DNA of 64,000 nt from Bog-257 sp963805985. Lineage in GTDB: Bacteria > Acidobacteriota > Terriglobia > Terriglobales > Acidobacteriaceae. Below, piece after piece: positions 8,969-16,847 of this stretch (positions are counted from its first letter, which is position 1; each line of letters opens with the position of its first letter). Position numbers and translations under genes: made by a program. The stretch is taken from contig CAWDWG010000005.1 of the NCBI GenBank assembly GCA_963805985.1, forward strand, positions 62,001-126,000. Reading direction: 5' to 3'. The notes below the pieces were generated by a model. The model saw only the letters and a program-made list of their open reading frames with translations, was not told the origin of the DNA and did no database searches.

Positions 8969-9877
8969 CTACCCCTTCGGCTCTATCCCCAGCTGTGCGA
9001 AGGTCGTGCGCAGGAACTTGTGCGGGTTCACCGGCGTGTCGTGGATGCGAACTTCGTAGTGCAGATGCGGCCCCGTGCTTCGCCCAGACAATCCGACATA
9101 TGCGATTACTTGTCCCTTGTGGACGGTCTGGCCATCACTCACGGCAAATCCGGACAGATGCCCATAGCGCGTCGAGATGCCGTTGCCATGATCGATCTGC
9201 AACATGCGGCCGTAGCCGTTGTAGAAGTCCGCGTAAGTGACGATGCCGTCGGCGGGCGCGATAACCGGCTGCCCATAGGTGCTCGATATATCGACACCGG
9301 AATGGAATGCGCCTTCACCGTTGAAGGGATCGATGCGCTCGCCGAACGCGCCCGTAATCGGGCCGATCACCGGCCACAACGTCGGCGCCGTAGCCGCGTT
9401 CACCCATTCCGCCAGGCTGGCATTGTGCGTGAGCCCTACAGACAGTCCAGCTGTCGCCGCGCCCGTTAAAGCCGTGCTGCGCAGCGCGTAGAGCTGGTCC
9501 ATCGAATACTTCACTTCATCCGCCTGTACCGGACCTTCGCCCGCCTTCAGCAGCTTGGCGTTCGGCTTCAGACCGTAGATGACGGAGACTTCATTGGCCA
9601 GCGATCCCAGCGAGGCGACCTGGATGTCTTTCTCGTGGTTCACCTGCTCCAGCTGGGCATAACGCGTTTGCAGGGCGGTCTTCTCCAGGCGCAGCTGGTT
9701 GAAGCTGGCGACCTTCCACAGCATGCGAGTGTACGAACCCGCCATGCCCGTGATCGTGAACATACCGATCAACGCGCCCGCCAGGAACACGTAGAGATAG
9801 TGAATTGGGATTGGAATCTTTCGTAGCTGGCCTTCCGCGTCGCGGGCTACGAAGAGAATATAAAAGCGTTTACGCAA
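8969..9877 (-). CDS. M23 family metallopeptidase (murein endopeptidase-like)
   Basis: This is probably an envelope peptidoglycan hydrolase or a divisome or elongation-related LytM protein. A short basic N-terminus is followed by a transmembrane segment (about residues 18-40) and a coiled-coil region. The LytM/M23 domain fills the C-terminal 130 residues. The zinc ligands fit HSGVDIS (H-x3-D) and HLHYEV (HxH), and GNGISTRYGHLS is also typical, so the enzyme should be active. The open frame extends upstream to 10063, but that part looks non-coding. TTG 9877 has a GAGGG ribosome binding site 7 nt upstream and gives the basic-then-hydrophobic start expected for this family, so I choose it (302 residues). 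It is divergent from thiL. Confidence 0.9.
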   Translation of the reverse strand: MRKRFYILFVARDAEGQLRKIPIPIHYLYVFLAGALIGMFTITGMAGSYTRMLWKVASFNQLRLEKTALQTRYAQLEQVNHEKDIQVASLGSLANEVSVIYGLKPNAKLLKAGEGPVQADEVKYSMDQLYALRSTALTGAATAGLSVGLTHNASLAEWVNAATAPTLWPVIGPITGAFGERIDPFNGEGAFHSGVDISSTYGQPVIAPADGIVTYADFYNGYGRMLQIDHGNGISTRYGHLSGFAVSDGQTVHKGQVIAYVGLSGRSTGPHLHYEVRIHDTPVNPHKFLRTTFAQLGIEPKG

Positions 9878-10115
9878 ATGCAGACCCTCATTTAAAAATA
9901 GTTCCGGAGGAGCAATCGCACTATCTATGAAAATCCGGAACGATACGCCTTGCTGGTCCGAATTGCTAACTTCGGGAAACCAGGAACGCCGCGGGCTTGA
10001 CGGCCTTCCGCCAGCGGAAAATAAAGCAGCTCCGCCGGATGCTCGGCTGGAATAAATACGCAATCAAACCGTAACAGAGCGGGTCTGCGCATGTCAATGA
10101 ATTCCGGGCTGTGCT

Positions 10116-10182
10116 ACAACTAAAGTACTGTAAACATTATGGTTAACAGAACCTTAGTTGTGGGATAACCTGGAAGTTAACC
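10116..10182. promoter_or_regulatory. Nested inverted repeats between M23 gene and thiL
   Basis: ACAACTAA (10116-10123) is repeated inverted as TTAGTTGT (10154-10161), and GGTTAAC (10141-10147) is repeated inverted as GTTAACC (10176-10182). The region is AT-rich compared with its surroundings and separates two divergent genes, which suits operator sites. No regulator can be assigned. Confidence 0.4.
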
Positions 10183-10254
10183 TTCTAGTTTTTGGGCCTG
10201 GTAGACGGTGGGACGCTTACAATATTGACGCTGGATTCACACAAGAGGCTGCCT

Positions 10255-11226
10255 GTGCCCCTGAAGGAAAAGCCGCTGCTTAGACGGATTCGCCGCGCCG
10301 CCGCCCGGCAGCGCAAAGGGATCGGCCTTGGCATCGGCGATGACTGCGCCGTGCTGCGCCTTCCGCGCGGCCACGAGGCGCTGATCACAACCGACTTCAG
10401 CCTCGAGGGCGTTCACTTCCGTCGCGACTGGCATCCCGCCGATGCCATCGGCCACCGCTGCCTCACCCGTGGCCTTAGCGACATCGCCGCCATGGGGGGA
10501 ATCCCGCAGGCCGCGTTTTTGTCGCTGGCGCTGCCCGCCGGCCTCCCGCAGAAGTGGGTCGACCGGTTCATCTCAGGACTCCTCAAGCTGGCCGATCGCT
10601 ACTCGGTCCTGCTGGCCGGCGGCGATACGGCTCAGTCGCCGCAGGGGATCATGGCTGACATCGTAGTACTGGGCTCCGTCCCCAGCGGCAAGGCGATCCT
10701 GCGCTCCGGCGCGAAGCTTGGCGATCTGATTTATGTGACCGGAAATCTCGGATCGTCGCACGATGCCCTGACTCAGCTGCGTGACGGCAAGCATCTCCGT
10801 CCGCAATCTCATCTCAAGCACTTCTATCCCGAGCCGCGACTCGCCATCGGCCAATTCCTGCGCGAAAAGAAGTTGGCCTCCGCAATGATCGACATCAGCG
10901 ACGGCCTCTCCACCGACCTCGCCCACATCTGCGAGGAGAGCAAGGTAGGAGCCGTCCTGTACGCTGACGCATTAGCCAACGTAGAGTCCGCCCGCTCGAA
11001 ACAACGGTTCGTATCCCAGCACGACCCTGCGGCAAGTTCCGCGCTCCACGGCGGCGACGAGTACGAACTCGTCTTCACCGCCGCGCGCGATCGCCGCATC
11101 CCCGGCCACATCGCCGGCGTCCCCATCACTCGCATCGGCGAAATCGTCCGCGGCAACGACATGAAGCTCGTCGTCAACGGAAAATCCAGGCTCCTCAAAC
11201 CACGCGGCTGGGAACACTTCCGCTGA
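10255..11226 (+). CDS. thiL: Thiamine-monophosphate kinase
   Basis: ThiL phosphorylates thiamine monophosphate to thiamine diphosphate with ATP, the last step of cofactor synthesis, in the cytoplasm. The PurM-like fold signatures are clear: GIGDDCAVL, TTDFSLEGVHF, the LSDIAAMGG helix, LAGGDT, YVTGNLG, MIDISDGLSTDL and LHGGDEYELVF. The frame opens at TTG 10192, but GTG 10255 has an AGAGG ribosome binding site 6 nt upstream and gives the usual short N-terminus before LLRRIRRAA, so I use it (323 residues). No TPP riboswitch was recognised upstream. It stands alone and is not in a thiamine cluster. Confidence 0.95.
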   Translation: MPLKEKPLLRRIRRAAARQRKGIGLGIGDDCAVLRLPRGHEALITTDFSLEGVHFRRDWHPADAIGHRCLTRGLSDIAAMGGIPQAAFLSLALPAGLPQKWVDRFISGLLKLADRYSVLLAGGDTAQSPQGIMADIVVLGSVPSGKAILRSGAKLGDLIYVTGNLGSSHDALTQLRDGKHLRPQSHLKHFYPEPRLAIGQFLREKKLASAMIDISDGLSTDLAHICEESKVGAVLYADALANVESARSKQRFVSQHDPAASSALHGGDEYELVFTAARDRRIPGHIAGVPITRIGEIVRGNDMKLVVNGKSRLLKPRGWEHFR

Positions 11227-11266
11227 CGCCGCAGCGGACGAAAATCACCGCCCTTGTAGTTTCATC

Positions 11267-11295
11267 TTGACAATCCTGCGCCAGTTTTTTAATAT
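11267..11295 (+). promoter_or_regulatory. Consensus sigma-70 promoter for the GloVer-repeat gene
   Basis: TTGACA (11267-11272) and TAATAT (11290-11295) are separated by exactly 17 bp, nearly the ideal vegetative promoter. Transcription would start about 11302, leaving a leader of about 74 nt before the ATG at 11376. Confidence 0.8.
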
Positions 11296-11316
11296 CCCGC
11301 AACCAACCCTCGTAGG

Positions 11317-11346
11317 CTCGTGAACAGCCACGCCCCGGCTCACGAG
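11317..11346 (+). promoter_or_regulatory. Leader hairpin upstream of the GloVer-repeat gene
   Basis: CTCGTGA (11317-11323) pairs with TCACGAG (11340-11346) across a 16-nt loop inside the predicted 5' leader. It could stabilise the transcript or affect translation. I see no match to a known riboswitch. Confidence 0.35.
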
Positions 11347-11375
11347 ACCCCTCTTCGCATTGGAAGGAACCGCCT

Positions 11376-12557
11376 ATGAAAACCACACGTGTCCTATTCG
11401 CCAAACCATTCACTTTAGTTTTGGTGCTTGCAAGCTTGCTACTGGTGCAGAGCGCGCGGGCGCAATCGTTCAGTGTGATTCACAATTTCACCGGCGGCAG
11501 CGATGGCGGCAACCCGCTTAACGGTTTGGTGTTGGGCCTGGGCGACTACATGTATGGCACCACCAGCTCGGGCGGAGCTTATAACAACGGAACGGTTTTC
11601 CGCCTCTCGCCGACAGGGATTCTCACGACCATCTATTCCTTCAAAGGCGGCGCCGACGGCTCCAGTCCGCAGGGCTTCATGATTCAGGATTCGCAGGGGC
11701 TTCTGTACGGCACCACTTCGGGAGGTGGCGCGTACGGCGGAGGAACCGTCTTCCGCGTCGCCAATAACGGCAAGACCACTCTCCACAGCTTCGGTTCCGG
11801 CAGCGATGGCTCTGTGCCTCTGGCCGGCCTGATGCTCGACCACGCCGGCAATCTGTACGGCACGACCTCGGCGGGCGGCGCCAACGGCAATGGCACGGTC
11901 TTCATGCTTGGCCTGAACGGTATCCTCTGGCATGAATCGGTGCTGTACAGCTTCGGCACGGGCTCGGACGGCACCGTTCCCTACGCGGGCGTCACGCTCG
12001 ACTCCGCCGGCGATGTTCTCGGTACGACTTCCGCTGGCGGCACCTACGGATACGGAACCGTCTTTGAGCTGAGCAAGGCTCACAACTGGGCCGAAAGCGT
12101 CGTCTACAACTTCCAGAACCAGAACGACGGCGGCGTGCCCTACGCCGGACTGATTGCCGATGGCCAGGGCAACTTCTACGGTGCGGCCACTGAAGGCGGA
12201 AACCAGGGCGGAGGTTCCATCTTCGAGCTCACTCCTGCGGGCAGCGGCTGGAATTTCACCGCGATTGACAGCCTGGCAGGCTGGGGAATTTCTGGAACCT
12301 TCCGCAATCTGATGTTGTCTTCCACCGGCACCCTATACGCCACCACGCACTGCGACGGCCAGGACAGCGCCGGCACGGTCTATGAACTTGTGCCCGGCGG
12401 GGGAACCTGGACCTATAACCAGCTTTACAGCTTCACCGGTGGAACGGATGGTTTGTACTCCTACAGCAACCTGGTGATGTTTGCCAGCCGGCTCTACGGC
12501 ACCACCAACCAGGGCGGAAAATACGGCTACGGAGACGTGTTCGCCGTGTTCCCGTAA
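11376..12557 (+). CDS. Secreted Gloeo/Verruco ('GloVer') tandem-repeat protein
   Basis: The 393-residue product has a signal peptide (basic start, hydrophobic core, cleavage near ARAQS) and then about nine repeats of roughly 40 residues. The repeats have the form LYGTTSxGGxxGxGTVFxL and are interleaved with YSFxxGxDG segments. This is the repeat recognised in acidobacterial, verrucomicrobial and cyanobacterial secreted proteins, expected to form a beta-propeller or similar beta-rich structure. The function is unknown. An extracellular binding or adhesion role is a guess. It has a near-consensus promoter and a GGAAGG ribosome binding site, so it is probably well expressed. No C-terminal sorting signal is seen, although the family is often annotated as 'choice-of-anchor'. 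Confidence 0.9.
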   Translation: MKTTRVLFAKPFTLVLVLASLLLVQSARAQSFSVIHNFTGGSDGGNPLNGLVLGLGDYMYGTTSSGGAYNNGTVFRLSPTGILTTIYSFKGGADGSSPQGFMIQDSQGLLYGTTSGGGAYGGGTVFRVANNGKTTLHSFGSGSDGSVPLAGLMLDHAGNLYGTTSAGGANGNGTVFMLGLNGILWHESVLYSFGTGSDGTVPYAGVTLDSAGDVLGTTSAGGTYGYGTVFELSKAHNWAESVVYNFQNQNDGGVPYAGLIADGQGNFYGAATEGGNQGGGSIFELTPAGSGWNFTAIDSLAGWGISGTFRNLMLSSTGTLYATTHCDGQDSAGTVYELVPGGGTWTYNQLYSFTGGTDGLYSYSNLVMFASRLYGTTNQGGKYGYGDVFAVFP

Positions 12558-12633
12558 GCTTGTTCTCCGCCGAACTCGAGTGATACGGGTGCCCCACACA
12601 TTCGCGCTCTCGAATGTGTGGGTTTATCCGACT

Positions 12634-12681
12634 GTAGCGCCGGCCTCCCGGCCGGCTGTCCTGGCGGCGTCCCCGCCGCCA
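12634..12681. repeat. Interspersed GC-rich palindromic repeat, family 1, copy 2
   Basis: This copy starts GTAGCGCCGGCCTCCCGGCC and continues with CTGTCCTGGCGGCGTCCCCG. It is the same two-palindrome unit as at 8873 and lies downstream of the GloVer-repeat gene. Confidence 0.75.
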
Positions 12682-12885
12682 GCTAATTTTGCAACTAGAA
12701 ACTGCTCCTCCAAGTGTCGATGAAATACACCTCCATAGCACTCAAATTCCTACGCCTTCCTGACTCGCGTCATTGAGCCTGGGTTTTTACGTGACAGTGG
12801 GCTGCGCTGCCCTCAGAATGAGTGCCGCACTCTGCACTACTCGCGGCGCCCGTGGACGGCGAAGTCTTGCAGCATGGAGGATGCG

Positions 12886-13116
12886 ATGGATGGATTCTCG
12901 GTTCTATTCGTGTTTGTTCTCAGTGTCGTTCTGGTTCTCGCGCAGTTTCAGTTGTTCGCAATCAAGCGCTACCTGCACGACTTGCTACAGTTGCAACTAG
13001 CCCTGCACGGGGTCATAGACGAGCCTCGCCTGCTGTGCGTATCTAAACCAAACCCGATGGAGCCCACGCAGGTTACCGTCGTCCAATCGAAACCGGACGG
13101 CTCCGGAGTGGCGTAA
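12886..13116 (+). CDS. Small single-pass membrane protein
   Basis: ATG 12886 is preceded by GGAGG with a 5-nt spacer, which argues for this start rather than ATG 12874. The 76-residue product has one transmembrane helix (about residues 3-22, GFSVLFVFVLSVVLVLAQ), then a short amphipathic region and a polar tail. No family is recognised. It lies between the GloVer-repeat gene and the convergent mtrB-like gene. Confidence 0.55.
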   Translation: MDGFSVLFVFVLSVVLVLAQFQLFAIKRYLHDLLQLQLALHGVIDEPRLLCVSKPNPMEPTQVTVVQSKPDGSGVA

Positions 13117-13207
13117 GCCTCGCCCTTGCTCGGACGATTTGCGTTCTTAGCTCTGGCGAATGGACTTTTCACAGGGCAGGCACGCAACAACCAGGGAAAT
13201 TCCCAGT

Positions 13208-15559
13208 CTAAAAGGCATACTTCAGTGCCAGGGTTGTATTGTTAGCGTGGAAGTAGCGAGGAGCGGTAGGCCCGACAAATGATCCTTCCCCATACTGGTA
13301 ATAGTTCCAAGCGGCTTTTAAGATAACGTTCCTGTATAGGCCGATATCGATTCCTGCCAGCGGCATCTGATATGTGGACGACAGCGGCCCAAGTGGCTGC
13401 AGCACGTTGAACTGCGTGGTATTGCCCTGATTGTCTACGATGCTGTAGCCGACTCGCACCGTTAGTCTCTCGATCGGTGTCGTGGTGAACGCAAAGTAGC
13501 CATATTGCGTATGAGTCTGGTAGAGCGCGAGGACTTCCATAAGCGTGTCGTCCCCTATGCACGTGAAGGCGCCGGGAACTACAGCACCTTCAAAACATAG
13601 GTTCATATTCTGCTGAATGGCTTCGAAGTTGTAAGCCAGATCCAATCCCCACTTCCTATTAGGCATTATGGTTGCGGTTACGGTCGCGCTGTAGTTGTGC
13701 TGGTTATAGGCATTGTCGCTGTCACTGTTAGTCGCATGTGTGAAGAGCAGGTTACCGCCCAGCATCAACCAGGGTTGCGGCGCGTAAGAGAGATTAGCCT
13801 TGAGGTTGTAAAAATGAAGAGGATCGATGCGATAGATCCAGTTATCAGCCCCGCCAAACTCCGCATCAATGTTTGCGTGCAATGTCGTTCCCTTGCGGAA
13901 CCAGGCTCCTACAACTCCGGAGTAACGATTGATCTCAGTCGTGGGATTGCCGAATGGAGCGATCACTCCGATGAACGTGCAACTGCCATCGGAATTTAGC
14001 GTCCCCGTGCAGTTGCCACGATCGGCGTTGTTCGGATAGTAGATATCACCCAGCGCCGCCTGGTATGTGCTGCCGGGCTGAATCGTATTGTTCGACCAAT
14101 TGAAACCGGCACGCACTCCGAAGTTGCGCTTCACGTCATACTGCACCTGGAAATCGTTCTGCTTCGTATTCTGGCCGACCAGGTTGCTGGTGATCTCATT
14201 GACAATGTCGGCCGGAGAGCTCGAACCATGCAGCAGCGTTGTTCCTGGAAACGTGGCTATCGGACTCAGCAAATTCGCCGATCCCAGGCCTGCTGCTGTA
14301 TAGAAGTTGGATCCGAGGTTAATAAAGTTTCCCGGCACGCTGAAGGTGCGGAAGCGGAAGGTTTCCACCAGCCGCAGCCGGTCGCTGAGGTGAATGATCG
14401 CGGAGACATCGGCGGACGATGAGTTCCAGCGGGCGTTGGAGGTACTGCCGTTTGTATTCGAGCCCAGCAGATTCGAGCGGGAGATCAGACCGTTGAAGTT
14501 CTCCGCATACGGCGTGCCCATATTCGCGTTGCTGTATTGATACTGACCATTAAAATCCAGCCATTTTAGCGACGAGGACACAAAATTAAGCTGCTCCGTC
14601 GGAACCTGCGTGTGAATCTGTTGGAAGAGATTGTAGTTGAAGAATCCGTTACAACTGGGGTTGGCGACTCCGTTGGTAAGCGGCGCGCTGCAGGGACTGC
14701 CGCTGTTGTACCAAGGCAGGCCGAAGGTAACGGGTGTGCCGTTGGGCAGCGGCCAGGAATTAAAAGAGTTCAGTGAGTAGGTTGTGTCGCCGTCGTAGAA
14801 CTGAAACATTTGTGTATAGCTGAGAGTGGTTTTCTTGTTGAGCTTGATATCCGCACCAAAGCGAAAACCGTTTAACAGATTATTGGTGTTCTCGTTAGTA
14901 AGTGCCTCGGTGCCCTCATGGATGCTACTGTAGGATGGCCCGATAAAGCGGTTGCGGTTGTAATCGATGCGGAACGAAATGGGATGCGTCGGCAGCAGGA
15001 CGAGGTCGAAGTTGTAGAGATTCTGGGTGTTGAAATAGGCGTGTGGCGAATTCAGAATCGGAATATAGGGTGTGCCGCCGGTTGGCGGATTCAGCGGATT
15101 AGCGAATAGATCATAGTTGAAATAGTTTTGAATATGCTGATAGGTGGCACTGAAGGTGTACCACTTGTACTTGGCTATGCGCAGCCGCGCGGCTTGCTCG
15201 GGGTCGCCGCCCCAACCGAAGCTATTGAGTGTTAGTGTATCGAAGATATCTTCATGGGTTAACGAACGCATAGTGAGCGACTGCTCAAGCAGTCGCACGC
15301 CGCTCTGATAGTTTGCCAGCGTATCGTACATCGCCTGGCTGCCGGTGACGTCGGAAATGCGGCCACCAAGCTCGATCGACTGGATCACCTGAAAATCGCC
15401 AAGCTTCGTCCCTTCTGAGGGACTGGAATTCGAGTCAACCGAAGCCGTCGATGGCGTCTGGCCGGGGTTCTGCGCGAGCGCTCCCTGCGCCAGAAGCAGG
15501 CATGCGGCTGCGAGCAAGAATCCAAACCAACGAGCGCCGAGAATCCTGGTAACAGTCAT
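13208..15559 (-). CDS. mtrB: MtrB/PioB-like outer-membrane beta-barrel of an electron conduit
   Basis: The product would form the outer-membrane sleeve that holds a decaheme cytochrome, so that electrons cross the membrane. ATG 15559 has a GGAG ribosome binding site and gives a clear signal peptide ending ALAQ (783 residues). A short linker (SIELGGRISDVTGSQ) leads into a long series of alternating aromatic and polar strands, and the protein ends in ALKYAF, the terminal aromatic expected for barrel assembly. Residue composition (Asn, Tyr, Gly) and length fit MtrB-type barrels. The N-terminal CXXC present in Shewanella MtrB is absent. It follows the decaheme gene after 14 bp and belongs to the same operon. 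Assignment depends partly on that pairing, because barrels diverge quickly. Confidence 0.82.
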   Translation of the reverse strand: MTVTRILGARWFGFLLAAACLLLAQGALAQNPGQTPSTASVDSNSSPSEGTKLGDFQVIQSIELGGRISDVTGSQAMYDTLANYQSGVRLLEQSLTMRSLTHEDIFDTLTLNSFGWGGDPEQAARLRIAKYKWYTFSATYQHIQNYFNYDLFANPLNPPTGGTPYIPILNSPHAYFNTQNLYNFDLVLLPTHPISFRIDYNRNRFIGPSYSSIHEGTEALTNENTNNLLNGFRFGADIKLNKKTTLSYTQMFQFYDGDTTYSLNSFNSWPLPNGTPVTFGLPWYNSGSPCSAPLTNGVANPSCNGFFNYNLFQQIHTQVPTEQLNFVSSSLKWLDFNGQYQYSNANMGTPYAENFNGLISRSNLLGSNTNGSTSNARWNSSSADVSAIIHLSDRLRLVETFRFRTFSVPGNFINLGSNFYTAAGLGSANLLSPIATFPGTTLLHGSSSPADIVNEITSNLVGQNTKQNDFQVQYDVKRNFGVRAGFNWSNNTIQPGSTYQAALGDIYYPNNADRGNCTGTLNSDGSCTFIGVIAPFGNPTTEINRYSGVVGAWFRKGTTLHANIDAEFGGADNWIYRIDPLHFYNLKANLSYAPQPWLMLGGNLLFTHATNSDSDNAYNQHNYSATVTATIMPNRKWGLDLAYNFEAIQQNMNLCFEGAVVPGAFTCIGDDTLMEVLALYQTHTQYGYFAFTTTPIERLTVRVGYSIVDNQGNTTQFNVLQPLGPLSSTYQMPLAGIDIGLYRNVILKAAWNYYQYGEGSFVGPTAPRYFHANNTTLALKYAF

Positions 15560-15573
15560 TGGCCTGCTCCGAA

Positions 15574-16521
15574 CTACCGGAAGAATGCCGGATCGAAGTT
15601 GGAACCATGGATTTGGGTGTGGCACATGGTGCATGCCTGATATTTGGCAGACTGATTGTGGGCCGGTCCCGCAGGCGCGCCTGCCGCGCCGTTCATGTTC
15701 GGGGTGTGACAGCGCAGACAGAGAAAGTTGACGTTGTTGACTTGCAGCAATCGCGGATTGGTCGACCCGTGCGGCGTATGGCACGACAGGCAGCCTTCAT
15801 CGGTTTTGACCGGGGCGTGCTCGAAGACGAACGGCCCCATGGTATCCGTGTGACATTTCGTGCAGACTGCGAACTGGCCCGAGGCCGTCCGCACCTGATG
15901 GCCGGTCTGCGTGCCGTGGGGATTGTGGCAGTCACTACACTGAATGAGACCAACGTCGACCCGGTGGCGATAGGGCCGCGCGAACTCAGCCTTCTGCTGC
16001 GCGTGGCAACCGTAACACAGCTCAGTCTGCGGCTTCGCCAGCATGAAGTTAACGTCGGTGGATTTGTGTGGACTGTGACAGTTGGTGCAACTTACGCCAT
16101 TGGCAAGGTGTTCCGATTTCGAGAAATTCTGGGTTTCAAGGCTGGATTGATGACACTTCGTACAAATTGCCGCGGTCTGGGCAGGACTCAGTGTCTCGAA
16201 TCGGATGATCTTGGTGACGTCGCCGCCGCCATCAACGTGCGCCTGACCGGGCCCATGGCAGCCCTGGCATCCGTGCTGATCACCTTGCAAGAGTGCAGAA
16301 TGCGGCGTTCCGGCAAAGTGCTTGTCCCACACTTCCTGATGGCAGGTCTTGCAGATGTCGGTTTCCGCGTACTGGCCGTTCGTCGACGCGAGGGCCGCAG
16401 CGGTTTGGACAGGCTGGTTCGGCCCCTGCTTAGCTTGAGCTCGCGACATCGGGGCCAGCATGCACATCGCCGCAACTAAGGCAAAAGGGAGGCCTGGAGT
16501 TCTGCTGGTTCGCAGGTTCAT
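15574..16521 (-). CDS. mtrA: Decaheme c-type cytochrome (MtrA/DmsE family)
   Basis: This is a periplasmic decaheme cytochrome that fills the MtrB barrel and passes electrons through the outer membrane. Ten CXXCH sites are present in order: CKTCH, CQGCH, CTKCH, CTNCH, CYGCH, CSDCH, CTKCH, CLSCH, CLRCH and CTMCH. The C-terminus reads HGSNFDPAFF, typical of the DmsE/MtrA family. ATG 16521 has a strong AGGGGGC ribosome binding site and yields a signal peptide ending SRAQA (315 residues). The longer frame to 16608 would overlap the palindromic promoter site and is unlikely. It is the first gene of the mtrA-mtrB operon and has the palindrome plus -10 element 58-104 bp upstream. No MtrC/OmcA-type outer-surface cytochrome and no CymA-type quinol oxidase lie in the window. 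Confidence 0.93.
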   Translation of the reverse strand: MNLRTSRTPGLPFALVAAMCMLAPMSRAQAKQGPNQPVQTAAALASTNGQYAETDICKTCHQEVWDKHFAGTPHSALLQGDQHGCQGCHGPGQAHVDGGGDVTKIIRFETLSPAQTAAICTKCHQSSLETQNFSKSEHLANGVSCTNCHSPHKSTDVNFMLAKPQTELCYGCHAQQKAEFARPYRHRVDVGLIQCSDCHNPHGTQTGHQVRTASGQFAVCTKCHTDTMGPFVFEHAPVKTDEGCLSCHTPHGSTNPRLLQVNNVNFLCLRCHTPNMNGAAGAPAGPAHNQSAKYQACTMCHTQIHGSNFDPAFFR

Positions 16522-16579
16522 TGGACTTGTGCCCCCTAACTGTTTTGAGCGGCGCATCGTGCTTGTCGATGTTGGCCGA

Positions 16580-16625
16580 AGCATAGCCAATGAGGCGCGG
16601 CGCGTCACCTAGGGTTTTCCCTAGG
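16580..16625 (-). promoter_or_regulatory. CCTAGGG operator and -10 element, site A (mtrAB)
   Basis: A perfect inverted repeat, CCTAGGGTTTTCCCTAGG (16608-16625), is followed on the minus strand after exactly 22 bp by TATGCT (16585-16580), an extended gap of 58 bp before the mtrA ATG. The same geometry is found at sites B-E. The rest of the 326-bp space between mtrA and the divergent kinase gene (16522-16847) shows nothing else I can support. The site is too far (222 bp) from the kinase start to be its obvious promoter. Confidence 0.8.
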
Positions 16626-16847
16626 CCCGCCAAACCCTGCGGTGGAAGGATGGGGCGGTCAGCGAGATTCAGATCTCCTCAGAGAACTGGCTGCGGCCGT
16701 TCGAGGCACGGTTTGAGATTGTGCTTGTTCTGGTCGAGGTCTATGATCAGCAAAACTACCTTGGGCGAACATCAATTAGGTTAGCGCTGCTTCCGCGTCT
16801 TGCGCGTTCCGGCATTTCGAACACGTTGCCAGAAAGCGTCGGTTCCT

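Noticed and set aside
10064..10254. TPP riboswitch ahead of thiL
   Set aside because: No CTGAGA-type or ACCTGA-type core elements were recognised in the leader.
16522..16608. Longer MtrA start at 16608
   Set aside because: It would run into the palindromic operator and its -10 element; ATG 16521 has a strong ribosome binding site and a proper signal peptide.
16800..16847. Longer kinase start at TTG 16800
   Set aside because: ATG 16848 directly precedes the basic and hydrophobic signal-anchor, and the extra 16 residues look random.
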